A stretch of 64,000 bases of DNA from Dethiobacter alkaliphilus (GTDB lineage: Bacteria > Bacillota > Dethiobacteria > DTU022 > UBA8154). This document shows positions 54,188 through 63,124 of this stretch, piece after piece; position 1 is the stretch's first letter, and each line of letters starts with the position of its first letter. The stretch lies in NCBI GenBank assembly GCA_016841605.1, contig JAENYV010000011.1, positions 1 through 64,000 on the forward strand, read 5' to 3'. The notes under the pieces were generated by a model, which saw only the letters and a program-made list of their open reading frames with translations, ran no database searches and was not told where the DNA came from. Made by a program: the position numbers and the translations under genes.

Positions 54188-54228
54188 TTTCCTGACCTCC
54201 ACGGTATGATAGATATCCTGTTTATTAA

Positions 54229-55395
54229 CTATGGGTAAACGGTTCTTGTTTCTATGTTATCCAGGCAGGAAGCGAGCAATTCATCCAGCGGTAGTTTTTC
54301 CTCCGCTTTTTCCAGTCCTTCCGTTTTTGGCCTGGTCACGGGATGTCTGGGGACAAAAAGTGTACAGCAATCTTCAAAGGGAAGAATGGAAACCGGGTAT
54401 GTATTAATTTTTCGAGAAATATTGACGATTTCTTCTTTGTCTAACCCAATCAGCGGTCTTAAAATCGGCATAGAGGTAACCTTTTCAATGCTGACCAGAT
54501 TTTCCAGGGTCTGGCTGGCGACTTGACCCAGGCTTTCTCCGGTAAAAAGGACTTCAATGGTTCTTTTGCGGGCCAATTTTTCAGCAATGCGGAACATAGC
54601 TCTGCGCATCAGTGTAATAGTCATCGGCTCCGGGCAGTGAAGCCGAATTTGTGTTTGAATTTCCGTAAAAGGTGCCAGGTGGAGCTTGATGCTCTCTCCA
54701 TAGGAGGCCAGAAGCCGGCACAGGTCCATGACCTTATTGACTGCGGCTTCTCCTGTAAAGGGGGGGCTGTAAAAATGCAGAGCCTCCAGGTTAATCCCCC
54801 GTTTTAAGGCCATGTACCCGGCAACAGGACTGTCAATTCCCCCTGAGAGAAGCAGTAGTCCCCTTCCGGTGACCCCGACAGGGAGACCTCCCGGCCCGGG
54901 AAATCTTTCGGCAAAAAGGTAAGCTTCCTGCTCCCGGATTTCAATCTGCAGCAGGATTTCGGGTCTGTGTACATTAACTTTTACATCCAGGCCGCTTTTT
55001 AGAATAAACTCTCCCACCAGACTGCTTACCTGGGGAGAGGGATAGGGAAATCGTTTGTTGACTCTCCGGGTGTCTACTTTAAAGCTGATTCCCGGCCGGT
55101 AACTTTTTTTCAGGAGGTTTAACGCTTCCTCACAGATTGCTGCCAGTTCAGGTTTGACAGGGTAGGCCGGACTGACAGAAACAACTCCAAACACTTTCTG
55201 AAGCCTTTCCTGAGCAGAAAAGAGTTTTTCCTCGGCAATTTGCAGGAAAAATCGTCCCCGCTGAAAGATGAGCGTAAACGGTTCTAACCCGTAGAGAGCA
55301 GTTTTAATATTTTGCTGTAATTTTTTTTCAAAAAAAGGCCTGTTTTTACCCTTCAGAGCAATCTCACCATATCTAATCAGAAGTATAGAGTTCAT
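54229..55395 (-). CDS. thiI: tRNA 4-thiouridine sulfurtransferase
   Basis: A 388-residue ThiI that adenylates and thiolates U8 of tRNA and in some species helps thiazole synthesis. N-terminal ferredoxin-like and THUMP domains (about 1-165; GRFFLQIAEEKL) precede the PP-loop ATP-pyrophosphatase domain with LLSGGIDSPVAGYMALKRG. There is no rhodanese domain, which fits Firmicutes. TGESLGQVASQT and a cysteine pair near the end (EDCCTLFVPRHP) are typical. Downstream is iscS, its sulfur donor. Confidence 0.95.
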   Translation of the reverse strand: MNSILLIRYGEIALKGKNRPFFEKKLQQNIKTALYGLEPFTLIFQRGRFFLQIAEEKLFSAQERLQKVFGVVSVSPAYPVKPELAAICEEALNLLKKSYRPGISFKVDTRRVNKRFPYPSPQVSSLVGEFILKSGLDVKVNVHRPEILLQIEIREQEAYLFAERFPGPGGLPVGVTGRGLLLLSGGIDSPVAGYMALKRGINLEALHFYSPPFTGEAAVNKVMDLCRLLASYGESIKLHLAPFTEIQTQIRLHCPEPMTITLMRRAMFRIAEKLARKRTIEVLFTGESLGQVASQTLENLVSIEKVTSMPILRPLIGLDKEEIVNISRKINTYPVSILPFEDCCTLFVPRHPVTRPKTEGLEKAEEKLPLDELLASCLDNIETRTVYP

Positions 55396-55618
55396 AGGGC
55401 TCTTTTGCGGCTTATGCTACTGGCCGGGGAGGATATTTGCTAGTCCCCTCCTTCCCGGGGATGTTATTGAGATAGAGATATTCAGAGTTTAGAATACTTC
55501 AAGCTGAGAACCCGGTTTCTTTTTTTGGTTCCCGGCTTCTGACTTTCTGCCTCTGAGCAGGTACCCTTATTGTATTATGCCCCTTCCACAGGGTCAATTT
55601 TATCTTTGATTTTTATGC
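55396..55618. other. Gene-less gap before the thiI start
   Basis: No gene or RNA recognised. CCCGGCTTCTGACTTTCTGCC (positions near 55533) resembles short words near 41470 and 52966, a possible minor dispersed repeat. Confidence 0.4.
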
Positions 55619-55653
55619 AAAAAAAAGCCCCGCGTAAGGATGCAGTTCGGGGC
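55619..55653 (-). terminator. Terminator of the NifU-like gene
   Basis: On the minus strand GCCCCG (55653-55648 region) pairs with CGGGGC (55632-55627) and is followed by eight T residues (55626-55619). It is about 75 bases downstream of the NifU-type gene. Confidence 0.75.
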
Positions 55654-55728
55654 GGTTGTAAAGATTTTGCAGACGTTGGACAGTTTCTTAATCGGCGCAG
55701 GCTTGGAAATATTTTTCAAAAAAGCGGT

Positions 55729-55950
55729 TTATGCCTGAACTACTTCTTTTACTCCCGGGACTTCATTCTTCAGCAGTCGTTCAATTCCCTGCTTTAAAGT
55801 CATGGTGGACATGGGGCAACCGCCGCAGGCCCCGGTCAACTGTACTTTTACGGTGCCGTCTTCGTCAACGCCGATAAGAACAACATCTCCTCCATCAGCT
55901 TGCAGTGCGGGGCGAATCTTTTCCAATGCTTTTTGTACCTGTTCTTTCAT
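55729..55950 (-). CDS. NifU-type C-terminal Fe-S scaffold protein
   Basis: A 73-residue protein equal to the C-terminal NifU domain (Nfu). The cluster-binding C-x2-C is in [17 protein letters not shown], and [18 protein letters not shown] is the conserved start. It can hold and pass a [4Fe-4S] cluster. With iscS and thiI nearby it belongs to the local sulfur group, though it has its own promoter region and terminator. GGAGG lies just upstream. Confidence 0.93.
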   Translation of the reverse strand: MKEQVQKALEKIRPALQADGGDVVLIGVDEDGTVKVQLTGACGGCPMSTMTLKQGIERLLKNEVPGVKEVVQA

Positions 55951-56029
55951 GGCTTAAGCCTCCTTTTCCTTTGCAGTTTGACAAAGCTTACCCATTATAC
56001 CATGATAACTTTTCTTTGTCATGCCCTCT

Positions 56030-57775
56030 TCACCGGTCCGGATTAACGGATCGTGCCAGAACGTCATTTTTCAGCGCAGCCAGTTTCGCGGCGGCTTCTT
56101 TTTTGGAAGGAGCGTGAACAGAGAAATAAATTTTTATTTTTGGTTCAGTTCCGGAGGGACGGACAGCAAACCACGCTTCCCCTTCAAGGGCGAAGTAGAG
56201 AACATCTGAACGGGGGAGCAGAAGTTCTCCTTCCTCTCCGGTTTGCAGGTTGATAAATCTCCCCTGTCGGTAATCTCTTCGCTCTTCGATTTTCAGCCCT
56301 CCGGCTGTCTCCATGGGTTTATCCCGGAAAGAGCGGAGTATTTCTGCCGCTTGGGCGCTACTTTCCAGCTGGACGGACTGCATATCATCCAGAAAATATC
56401 CATGTTTAATATAGATCTCCTCCAGGACTTGGAGAACATTTTTCCCCTTTTTTTTGTAATACGCGGTCATTTCCGTCAGCAGGGCTGAGGCGATAATAGA
56501 ATCTTTGTCTCGTACAAATGTTCCGGCCAGATAACCGTAACTTTCCTCATAACCAAAAAGAAACTGATGGCTTCCGGATGTTTCAAATTCTTTCATTTTT
56601 CCTGCAATATATTTAAAGCCTGTCAGGGTTTCCGCAGTTTCCACTCCATATGAAGCGGCGATTTTCTTACCCAGGTTTCCGGTAACAATGGTTTTAACCA
56701 TCACCCCATTATGGGGAAGAAGTTTGCATTCGAGCATCCGACTAAGAAGATACTCCAGCAGCAGGGCTCCCACCTGGTTTCCGTTTAAAAGGGTATATCC
56801 TTGACCGGGATTTTTAACGGCACAACCGACCCGGTCGGCATCCGGGTCAGTCGCCAGGACCAGATCGGCATCTTTTTCTTCTGCCAGCTGTAGTGCCAGG
56901 GCGAAGCATTTTTTTTCCTCCGGATTGGGATAGTCTACGGTGGGAAAGGCTGGGTTCAATACCGCCTGTTCTTCCACAACAAAAATATTTCGGTATCCCA
57001 ATTCCTTCAATACGCGGGGAATAAGAAAAATGCCCGTTCCGTGTAGGGGAGTGTAAACTACCCTTAAACGTTCGTCTCCCGGATACAGGGAAAGAGATTT
57101 AACCTTCTCAAGATATATGTTGTCGAAACTTTCTCCAATAAATTTCCATAAACCCCTTTCTCTGGCTTCATTTTCCGTAATGATGCGGATATCCTGAAAA
57201 TAGTCCACTTTACTTATTTGCTCGGACAGCCTTGCAGCCATCTCCGTTATCGCCTGCCCTCCGTCTTCTCCATAGACTTTATAGCCGTTATACTTAGGAG
57301 GATTGTGGCTGGCTGTGATTACTACTCCTGCCTGGCAGCCAAGTTCTCTGATTGCAAAGGAAAGCTGTGGGGTCGGACGCATTTCCGGAAAGAGGAGTGC
57401 CTTAATGCCGTTTCCCGCGGCAACACGGGCTGTTTCCTCGGCAAATTCACGGGAATAGTAACGGGAATCATAAGCAATTGCTATTTTTTTTTCTTTTTTT
57501 TCCGGGTATTGTTGATTCAGATAATTGGCCAGACCCTGGGTCGTCCTGCGGATAACATACCTGTTCATCCGGCTTGTTCCGACACCGATAATACCCCGTA
57601 GACCACCGGTGCCGAATTCCAGTTCCGTTGCAAACCTGTCGTGAATTTCCTGCTTTTTCCCTTTTATTAAAAGCAGCTCTTTTCTGCTCTCCTCATCCAG
57701 CGCTCCGGTATGGAGCCATGTCTCATAGGATATTTCCCAGGGCTGTTTTCCCTTTTTATTACTGGTATTTCCCAT
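56030..57775 (-). CDS. Phosphoglucomutase/phosphomannomutase
   Basis: About 581 residues of the alpha-phosphohexomutase family (PgcA-like). The active-site phosphoserine lies in VVITASHNPPKYNGYK, the metal loop is ATDPDADRVG, the sugar-recognition loop is GYEESYGYL and the C-terminal phosphate loop is RPSGTEPKIKIY. It interconverts glucose 1- and 6-phosphate (perhaps mannose as well) for cell-wall and glycogen precursors. I choose ATG 57775 (MGNTSNKKGKQPWEISYETW); the in-frame extension to 57868 has no homology that I can see. Confidence 0.93.
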   Translation of the reverse strand: MGNTSNKKGKQPWEISYETWLHTGALDEESRKELLLIKGKKQEIHDRFATELEFGTGGLRGIIGVGTSRMNRYVIRRTTQGLANYLNQQYPEKKEKKIAIAYDSRYYSREFAEETARVAAGNGIKALLFPEMRPTPQLSFAIRELGCQAGVVITASHNPPKYNGYKVYGEDGGQAITEMAARLSEQISKVDYFQDIRIITENEARERGLWKFIGESFDNIYLEKVKSLSLYPGDERLRVVYTPLHGTGIFLIPRVLKELGYRNIFVVEEQAVLNPAFPTVDYPNPEEKKCFALALQLAEEKDADLVLATDPDADRVGCAVKNPGQGYTLLNGNQVGALLLEYLLSRMLECKLLPHNGVMVKTIVTGNLGKKIAASYGVETAETLTGFKYIAGKMKEFETSGSHQFLFGYEESYGYLAGTFVRDKDSIIASALLTEMTAYYKKKGKNVLQVLEEIYIKHGYFLDDMQSVQLESSAQAAEILRSFRDKPMETAGGLKIEERRDYRQGRFINLQTGEEGELLLPRSDVLYFALEGEAWFAVRPSGTEPKIKIYFSVHAPSKKEAAAKLAALKNDVLARSVNPDR

Positions 57776-57984
57776 TGCATTTATCCTCGCTTTCCGTCCT
57801 AAAAATACTTTTATACCGGCAAGATAACCTTTTTTTCTCAAAGTTATATCTCCACAAAAAGGTTTCACAAAAGGTTTTTATCTTTTCCCTAAAAATTCTA
57901 CAACTTGATATTCTTTCCCTGCATATCCATAATGTTATCTATTCATAATCTAAATATAACATCTTCTCTACATTAATCTTGCAT

Positions 57985-58013
57985 TTGCTTTATTTATTTT
58001 AATCTGGTAAAAT
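57985..58013 (+). promoter_or_regulatory. Sigma-A-type promoter for trxB
   Basis: TTGCTT (57985-57990) and TAAAAT (58008-58013), 17-base spacer, 32 bases before trxB. Confidence 0.6.
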
Positions 58014-58045
58014 TTATAGCACTAGTATAAAAGGAGCGAAAAGAA

Positions 58046-58981
58046 TTGGGTTCTCGGAGCGGTAAAGAGGAAAAAACATACGATATGATCGTGTTGGGGG
58101 CCGGTCCGGCAGGGCTTTCGGCGGCAATTTACGGCGGTAGGGCTCAAATGAGCACATTGGTTATTGAACCCAGAATGGCCGGCGGGGAAATAACACTTTC
58201 GGATAGATTGGATAATTATCCCGGTTTTCCGGAAGGTATCGGCGGATTTGAGTTTGGTATGCTCCTTGAAAAACAGGCTGCCCGCTTTGGGGCGGAAATG
58301 TTCTCAACTTTTGTAGAAAGTGTAGATACCGAGGGTAAAATAAAAAAAGTCATTACCTCTGCAGGAGTTTTTTTCGGACAAACTCTTATTGTTGCCACCG
58401 GTACAGTTCCGCGGACACTAGGGGTTCCAGGTGAAGAATCATTTACGGGAAGGGGTATTTCTTTTTGCGCCACGTGTGACGGGCCCCTTTTCCGTGAGAA
58501 AACAACGGTTGTCATCGGGGGAGGTGACGCTGCTGTGGAAGAAGCGCTCTATCTCTCCAGATTTGCCACGGAGGTTTTCCTCATTCATCGAAGGGATACA
58601 TTAAGAGCTGTTCCATACTTGCAAACTAAACTGACGGAGAATCCTAAGGTTACATTTCTTGGCAATACGATAGTCAAAGAGTTTAAGGGAAATCAAAAAC
58701 TGGAAAAGGTTATTCTTAACAATGTAGCCGACGATTCTATTACGGAAATCAGTGCTGACGGGGCCTTTTTATATATCGGGCGGATTCCCAGCAGCGGGTT
58801 TATTGATGGTGTAGAAAAGGATAGTCAGGGATATATTATAACCAGCGAAGAAATGGAAACAACAATTCCCGGTGTTTTTGCCGCCGGCGATATACGCCGC
58901 AAATTCCTGCGTCAGGTTGTTACTGCCACAGCAGACGGAGCTATTGCAGCAACAATGGCTCTTAAGTACCTGGGTGGGTAA
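58046..58981 (+). CDS. trxB: Thioredoxin reductase
   Basis: A 311-residue FAD disulfide reductase. FAD-binding GAGPAGLSAAIYGGRA (18-33), redox-active CATCD (C141, C144), NAD(P)-binding GGGDAAVEEAL and the C-terminal GVFAAGDIR FAD motif are intact. After the second glycine motif the text is HRRDTLRAVP, with arginines that favour NADPH. TTG 58046 follows AAAAGGAGCG; the N-terminal twelve residues are not conserved, so the true start could be a little downstream. trxA follows by 97 bases. Confidence 0.95.
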   Translation: MGSRSGKEEKTYDMIVLGAGPAGLSAAIYGGRAQMSTLVIEPRMAGGEITLSDRLDNYPGFPEGIGGFEFGMLLEKQAARFGAEMFSTFVESVDTEGKIKKVITSAGVFFGQTLIVATGTVPRTLGVPGEESFTGRGISFCATCDGPLFREKTTVVIGGGDAAVEEALYLSRFATEVFLIHRRDTLRAVPYLQTKLTENPKVTFLGNTIVKEFKGNQKLEKVILNNVADDSITEISADGAFLYIGRIPSSGFIDGVEKDSQGYIITSEEMETTIPGVFAAGDIRRKFLRQVVTATADGAIAATMALKYLGG

Positions 58982-59040
58982 ATTTTCCAGAGCACTTTAT
59001 GGGTTTCCAATGGACTATATGTTTACATAACAATACCAAA

Positions 59041-59078
59041 AGGAGGTGTCTCCTGGTTGAGAAGAAACCAGGGAAACT
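59041..59078 (+). promoter_or_regulatory. Folded ribosome-site leader of trxA with overlapping micro-ORF
   Basis: The strong AGGAGG at 59041-59046 is 32 bases before the trxA ATG. CCTGGTT (59052-59058) and AACCAGG (59066-59072) form a 7-bp stem that would bring the two to about 11 bases apart. A TTG at 59057, well spaced from the same AGGAGG, opens a 13-codon frame (MRRNQGNYGRKTY) that ends inside trxA in another frame. Either could set trxA translation; neither is proven. Confidence 0.45.
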
Positions 59079-59405
59079 ATGGACGGAAAACCTATTGAAA
59101 TCGGAGATGGACAATTTCCCGATGAGGTTTTAAATGTTGGTTCACCGGTTCTGGTAGATTTTTGGGCTTCATGGTGTGGGCCATGCCGCATGGTAGCTCC
59201 CGTCTTGGAGGAAGTTGCCAGGGACTATGAAGGGAAGTTAAAAGTTGTCAAAGTAAATGTTGATGACAATAGCGAAACAGCTTCTCGTTATGGAATTATG
59301 AGTATTCCCACGATGATGCTCTTTAAAAACGGCAAGCCGGTGGAAACTATTGTGGGTTTCCGCAAGAAAGAAGAACTTAGCGATATTATTAATAAGAACC
59401 TGTAA
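59079..59405 (+). CDS. trxA: Thioredoxin
   Basis: A 108-residue thioredoxin with the classical active site WASWCGPCRM (C33, C36), the buried Asp of VLVDFWA, and the cis-proline in SIPTMMLF. It is reduced by the adjacent TrxB and supplies electrons to reductases and thiol repair. The first residues (MDGKPIEIGDGQFPDEVL) are longer than in E. coli, so the start at 59079 is reasonable. A terminator follows. Confidence 0.96.
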   Translation: MDGKPIEIGDGQFPDEVLNVGSPVLVDFWASWCGPCRMVAPVLEEVARDYEGKLKVVKVNVDDNSETASRYGIMSIPTMMLFKNGKPVETIVGFRKKEELSDIINKNL

Positions 59406-59460
59406 CAATTTCGATTCGGCAAAAAACTTCAATAGTTACAATAGTTCAGGAATGAGGCGA

Positions 59461-59492
59461 AAAAAATCCCCGGAAAGTTTCGGGGATTTTTT
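59461..59492 (+). terminator. Terminator after trxA
   Basis: AAAAAATCCCCG (59461-59472) pairs with CGGGGATTTTTT (59481-59492), 8-base loop. It closes trxB-trxA. Confidence 0.9.
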
Positions 59493-59499
59493 AGATATA

Positions 59500-59945
59500 T
59501 GCGCCCGGCATGGGTAGTAACTTGACGGTGATGCGGGAGCGTACAATTTTGGGAGAATAACTGAAAACAACATCATCGGCGCAGACAAGTCGAAGGAGAA
59601 ACTGCTTGAGCAAATTGTTGACAGGGACAACTTGAACAGAGCGTTCAAGAAAGTCAAGTCAAACAAAGGAGCTCACGGAATCGATGGGATGAGGGTAGAT
59701 CAACTTCTACAACATCTCAAAGAAAACGGAGGCCAACTTAGGCAGTCAATTCCGGATATTTGAGAAGCAGTTTTCAGACAACAGCTACGGGTTTAGGCCC
59801 GGGCAGAGTGCTCACCAGGCCATCAGGAAAAGCCAGGAAAACATAGGCCAAGGTTACAAATCAGACTGGGCGAAGAGAGCCGTATGAGTCGAGAGGCTCA
59901 CGTACGGATCGACGAGGGCCCCTTCAGAAAAAAGAAAAAGAGAAA
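59500..59945 (+). mobile_element. Collapsed group II intron with internal deletions
   Basis: GCGCCCGGCATGGGTAGTAA near 59500 resembles the 5' part of bacterial group II introns. A reverse-transcriptase fragment starts near 59587 (LLEQIVDRDNLNRAFKKVKS, then NKGAHGIDGMRVDQLL) and stops at a TGA (59761-59763). From about 59755 another frame continues IFEKQFSDNSYGFRPGQSAH and ends by 59887. The material between the two RT pieces and all of the maturase are deleted, yet a full 34-base domain V remains at 59877-59910. It is an immobile relic, though a catalytic RNA core element is still legible. Confidence 0.8.
59877..59910 (+). ncRNA. Group II intron domain V
   Basis: A 34-base hairpin, GAGCCGTATG paired to CGTACGGATC with a GAGA tetraloop and a two-base bulge, as in intron domain V; the AGC triad is present near the 5' side. 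It lies directly after the truncated reverse-transcriptase fragment. Domain VI and the branch point were not clearly recognised. Confidence 0.7.
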
Positions 59946-60511
59946 AACGCTCTTTTTTCTACCGTAATTGCCCGTACTGAAAAATTTTGGTGACTATTCC
60001 GATGAACTACGGTTAATTTTAAGTGCATGGTGAACGGCCAGGTTCTTTTCCTGGACGGTCACCATGCGCCGTGAGAGCGAAGTACTTATGACAATGGTTT
60101 TACCCTGGATTCCCGGGTTATCATAACGAGGAGCCTCTAAAGCTCTGAAAACATCGTTTCTTTCTTCGTTAGGAAACATAACGCATAATGAGGACCGGGT
60201 CGACAGGCAAATTTTGTAGCCGTTGATTCTATTGGGGTTTTTTAAAATTCTCGTTGTGTATTCTCCGGAATCCGGATTTTACGCAATAGAAAGACTTGTG
60301 AAATTGATCACTCATTCCACTAGTTTCCGATATCTAAAAATTTTTAGCTTTTTTTCTTATTCCATTATGTCATAATAGACATAATATAGTCGAAAAATAT
60401 CAACTTATGTAGCAGAGTGGGCGGATTAAAATGTAAAAGAAAGTAGTTTTGTGCAGAAGAAAAGCGAAATTTGTAATTTATTGTAGGTAAAATTACCATT
60501 ACTGGATAACG
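59946..60511. other. AT-rich gap between intron relic and the second subtilase
   Basis: About 565 bases with no recognised gene. A minus-strand frame at 59994-60179 (61 codons) has ordinary composition but no ribosome site or family that I know. Near 60020-60075 TCCTGGACGGTCACCATG and similar words give no clear hairpin. Confidence 0.4.
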
Positions 60512-60539
60512 TTGACATATTTGATACTTGTATTATAAT
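60512..60539 (+). promoter_or_regulatory. Sigma-A promoter of the second subtilase unit
   Basis: Perfect TTGACA (60512-60517) and perfect TATAAT (60534-60539) with a 16-base spacer. The best promoter in the window. It precedes a small frame and the subtilase gene. Confidence 0.85.
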
Positions 60540-60610
60540 AAAGAAAAAAATGGAGTTTCTTGTATTCTTACATCGAAATTCCGCTAAAAAATGAAAGGAG
60601 GGTGGACTTC

Positions 60611-60718
60611 TTGCCGATTTTTAGTAAAAACACTATTGAAGGGGGTTTCCTTATGACGATCTTAACGGTTTTCCATTACTACGTTTTTTCTAAACTAAAC
60701 TTTTTAAGAAAAGGGTGA
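60611..60718 (+). CDS. Possible 35-residue protein upstream of the subtilase
   Basis: TTG at 60611 follows AAAGGAGGG by nine bases and opens a 35-codon frame ending in TGA (60716-60718), nine bases before the subtilase ATG. An internal ATG at 60653 has its own GAAGGGGG site. The product begins MPIFSKNTIEGGFLM, then a hydrophobic ILTVFHYYVF stretch and a basic tail (SKLNFLRKG). The last codons contain the subtilase ribosome site (AAAAGGGTG), so it may couple translation. No family known to me; may be a leader peptide. Confidence 0.4.
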   Translation: MPIFSKNTIEGGFLMTILTVFHYYVFSKLNFLRKG

Positions 60719-60727
60719 TAAAAAAAA

Positions 60728-63124
60728 ATGATTAAATTAAAAAAACTCTTCGCAGCAATCATCGTCATATCATTTATGGTAACAAATGTACTAAGCCTTA
60801 ATGGCATAGCGCCGGTAAATGCGCAGCAAAACCAAATTGAAAATGGTGCCCAAGAGCGAGAGAAAAAAGAAATTCTGGTCAAATTTAAACATGAAGAGAA
60901 AAAAACACTCGTCAAAAATAATGTAAAGGACAAGCTTCAACTAACCAGGTTAAATGTTAAGAAAGACTTAAAATTCCGCAACACAGAGCTTCTGGAAATA
61001 AGTGAAAAAGACGACATTAATCTTGTAATACAGGAGCTGCGTAACAATCCGGATGTTCTTTACGCCCAACCCAATTATCAATTGTTTACAACGGAAATAG
61101 TAGAGGACCCCTGCTTTGACCAGCAATGGGGCTTGCACAACAGCGGCCAATATTTAGGTGGACAAGCAGGGACACCAGGGATAGATATTAACGCCCTCAA
61201 CGCCTGGGACATTACAAAAGGTGCAGATAACATAGTCGTCGGGGTCCTGGATACCGGAGTAGACGTCAATCATCCCGACCTTTACGAGAATATCCGGATC
61301 AACCCCGAAGAGATAGCCGGTAATGGAACTGATGACGACAACAACGGTTATGTAGATGACGTCTACGGATATGACTTCGCAAACAATAATAACAGCGTCT
61401 TCGATTCAGCTGCTTCCGATACCCACGGCACTCATGTCTCCGGGATAATAGCCGCCGGGTCAAATACTGAAGGCATCCGGGGAGTTGCTCCAAACGTAAC
61501 AATACTGCCTCTAAAATTTATTAACGGTAATTACGGCTATACCTCCGACGCTATTGAAGCAATCGAATATGCGGCAGCAATGGGAGTTAAAATAATAAAC
61601 TGCAGTTGGGGCGGGAGCGAATATAATCCTGCCTTAAAAGATGTTATGGAAAACAGCGGCATTCTCTTCGTCAGCGCGGCAGGCAATTTCGGCTCGACAG
61701 AACTAATCTATCCGGCGGCATTCGACCTGCCAAACGTGCTGGCAATAGCAGCCATCGATAACCAAGGTTATCTGGCATCATATTCCAACTACGGAGAAAA
61801 CGTTCACCTGGCAGCCCCGGGTACAAACATAATAAGCACCATCCCAGGGAACAATTACGGCATGTTAAGCGGCACTTCCATGGCCACTCCCCATGTGAGC
61901 GGTGCAGCAGCCCTGCTGTTAAGCATTAATCCCGGTTTAAGTGCGGCTCAAATGAAAGAGCAACTGGTCGAAAGCACCACTGAAATTCCTCAATTAGCCG
62001 GCAAAGTAATGACCGCAGGTTTTCTAAATACCTTTAAAGCTCTGAACGGTGACGAGCAGCCTGATGAAAACGACCCTGAAAATGATCCGGATCAGAGTCC
62101 TGTACCGGATATTTATCCTGGAGGAGATGAAATGGGGGACAAACCTGCTCCCGAGCTTTTCCTTCCGGAAATCATCGACGAAAAACCGGCACCGGCAGAA
62201 TCTTTGGCAGAAGACCTTGAAATTATCCCAATTACAGAAGAAGAGATAGCAAACATTCTCAGCAAACAAGAGGAACAATTATACATAGCTGAGCTTGAAG
62301 AAGAACTAATTGATAAAGACAAATTGGAAATTACTTATTTAACCTATCTCAAAAGCAAGTTTGAACTGGAAGTGCTTCAGTATGATAAAAAAGGAAACAT
62401 CATTACAGAAGCTCCTTTTGAAAATAACTATAACCTAGGAACGGAAACGGGTAGGGAGAATCGGGGTACAGTTGTCGATGAAGTGTATACGCCTCTAGAT
62501 ACTGAGACAGTAGACTTTGTGGAAAAAACGATTTTTAGCAATGTTCATCGAATAAGCATTGAGCTCAATAAAAAAGCGGATACCCTTGTCTATAATCTCA
62601 AAGTTACGGATGAACAAGGAAACAGCGTCGAGACAGGGCCTAGAACAGTCGATTTAAATAATTTCTCCAAAGACAGCGATAAAACAAAAACAAAACTTAA
62701 AGAGCTTAAAGATAAAGCCCAAGTATTCCTGAATAATCAGCATAGCAGTACCCCTCCTGATTCTGCAAACGAAATAGTTGATATCCAAACAATCGATCAG
62801 TATGATAATATGGCAGAAGCAGGAGATATTACAACTAGTTATGTAATCCAAAACAGTAACAGTTTGGCTTATTATTCCCAAAGGGAAGGATATATTGAAA
62901 GTACCGACGGTGACTATCAGTCAGTAGATGATGATTGGTACAAAATATATGTGCGAAAACCCTCGAACTTGCAACTTTTACTGACTATGGCGGATTACGC
63001 CAGCCTAAATTTGTATCTGTATGACCAGGAAGGGGACTGGTTGTCATATACAACTTCAAATATACCCGGTACCCCCAAGTACATTTTTTATCAAATACCC
63101 TCGGCAGATTATTATTATGTCTAG
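60728..63124 (+). CDS. Secreted subtilisin-like protease with PPC repeats, ended by an in-frame TAG
   Basis: 798 codons to a TAG. A signal peptide (MIKLKKLFAAIIVISFMVTN, cut near NAQQ) leads to a propeptide (about 45-120) and an S8 domain with Asp175 (GVLDTGVD), His233 (DTHGTHVSG) and Ser384 (SGTSMATPHVSG). An acidic, proline-rich linker (about 445-560), a helical region, and from about residue 690 PPC-type beta domains (DDDWYKIYV, LNLYLYDQEGDW) follow. The TAG falls inside the first PPC domain at IPSADYYYV, and the same frame continues with at least three more PPC units (next feature). Without the stop this would be a protein of well over 1,000 residues. Confidence 0.9.
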   Translation: MIKLKKLFAAIIVISFMVTNVLSLNGIAPVNAQQNQIENGAQEREKKEILVKFKHEEKKTLVKNNVKDKLQLTRLNVKKDLKFRNTELLEISEKDDINLVIQELRNNPDVLYAQPNYQLFTTEIVEDPCFDQQWGLHNSGQYLGGQAGTPGIDINALNAWDITKGADNIVVGVLDTGVDVNHPDLYENIRINPEEIAGNGTDDDNNGYVDDVYGYDFANNNNSVFDSAASDTHGTHVSGIIAAGSNTEGIRGVAPNVTILPLKFINGNYGYTSDAIEAIEYAAAMGVKIINCSWGGSEYNPALKDVMENSGILFVSAAGNFGSTELIYPAAFDLPNVLAIAAIDNQGYLASYSNYGENVHLAAPGTNIISTIPGNNYGMLSGTSMATPHVSGAAALLLSINPGLSAAQMKEQLVESTTEIPQLAGKVMTAGFLNTFKALNGDEQPDENDPENDPDQSPVPDIYPGGDEMGDKPAPELFLPEIIDEKPAPAESLAEDLEIIPITEEEIANILSKQEEQLYIAELEEELIDKDKLEITYLTYLKSKFELEVLQYDKKGNIITEAPFENNYNLGTETGRENRGTVVDEVYTPLDTETVDFVEKTIFSNVHRISIELNKKADTLVYNLKVTDEQGNSVETGPRTVDLNNFSKDSDKTKTKLKELKDKAQVFLNNQHSSTPPDSANEIVDIQTIDQYDNMAEAGDITTSYVIQNSNSLAYYSQREGYIESTDGDYQSVDDDWYKIYVRKPSNLQLLLTMADYASLNLYLYDQEGDWLSYTTSNIPGTPKYIFYQIPSADYYYV

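Noticed and set aside
59994-60179. Minus-strand open frame of 61 codons
   Set aside because: No ribosome site or conserved motif recognised; it could be a decayed transposase piece but the evidence is too thin to name it.
60728-63124. Certain pyrrolysine insertion at the TAG
   Set aside because: No pyl gene is in the window and TAG ends several ordinary genes, so a claim of Pyl would be speculation; only the question is raised.
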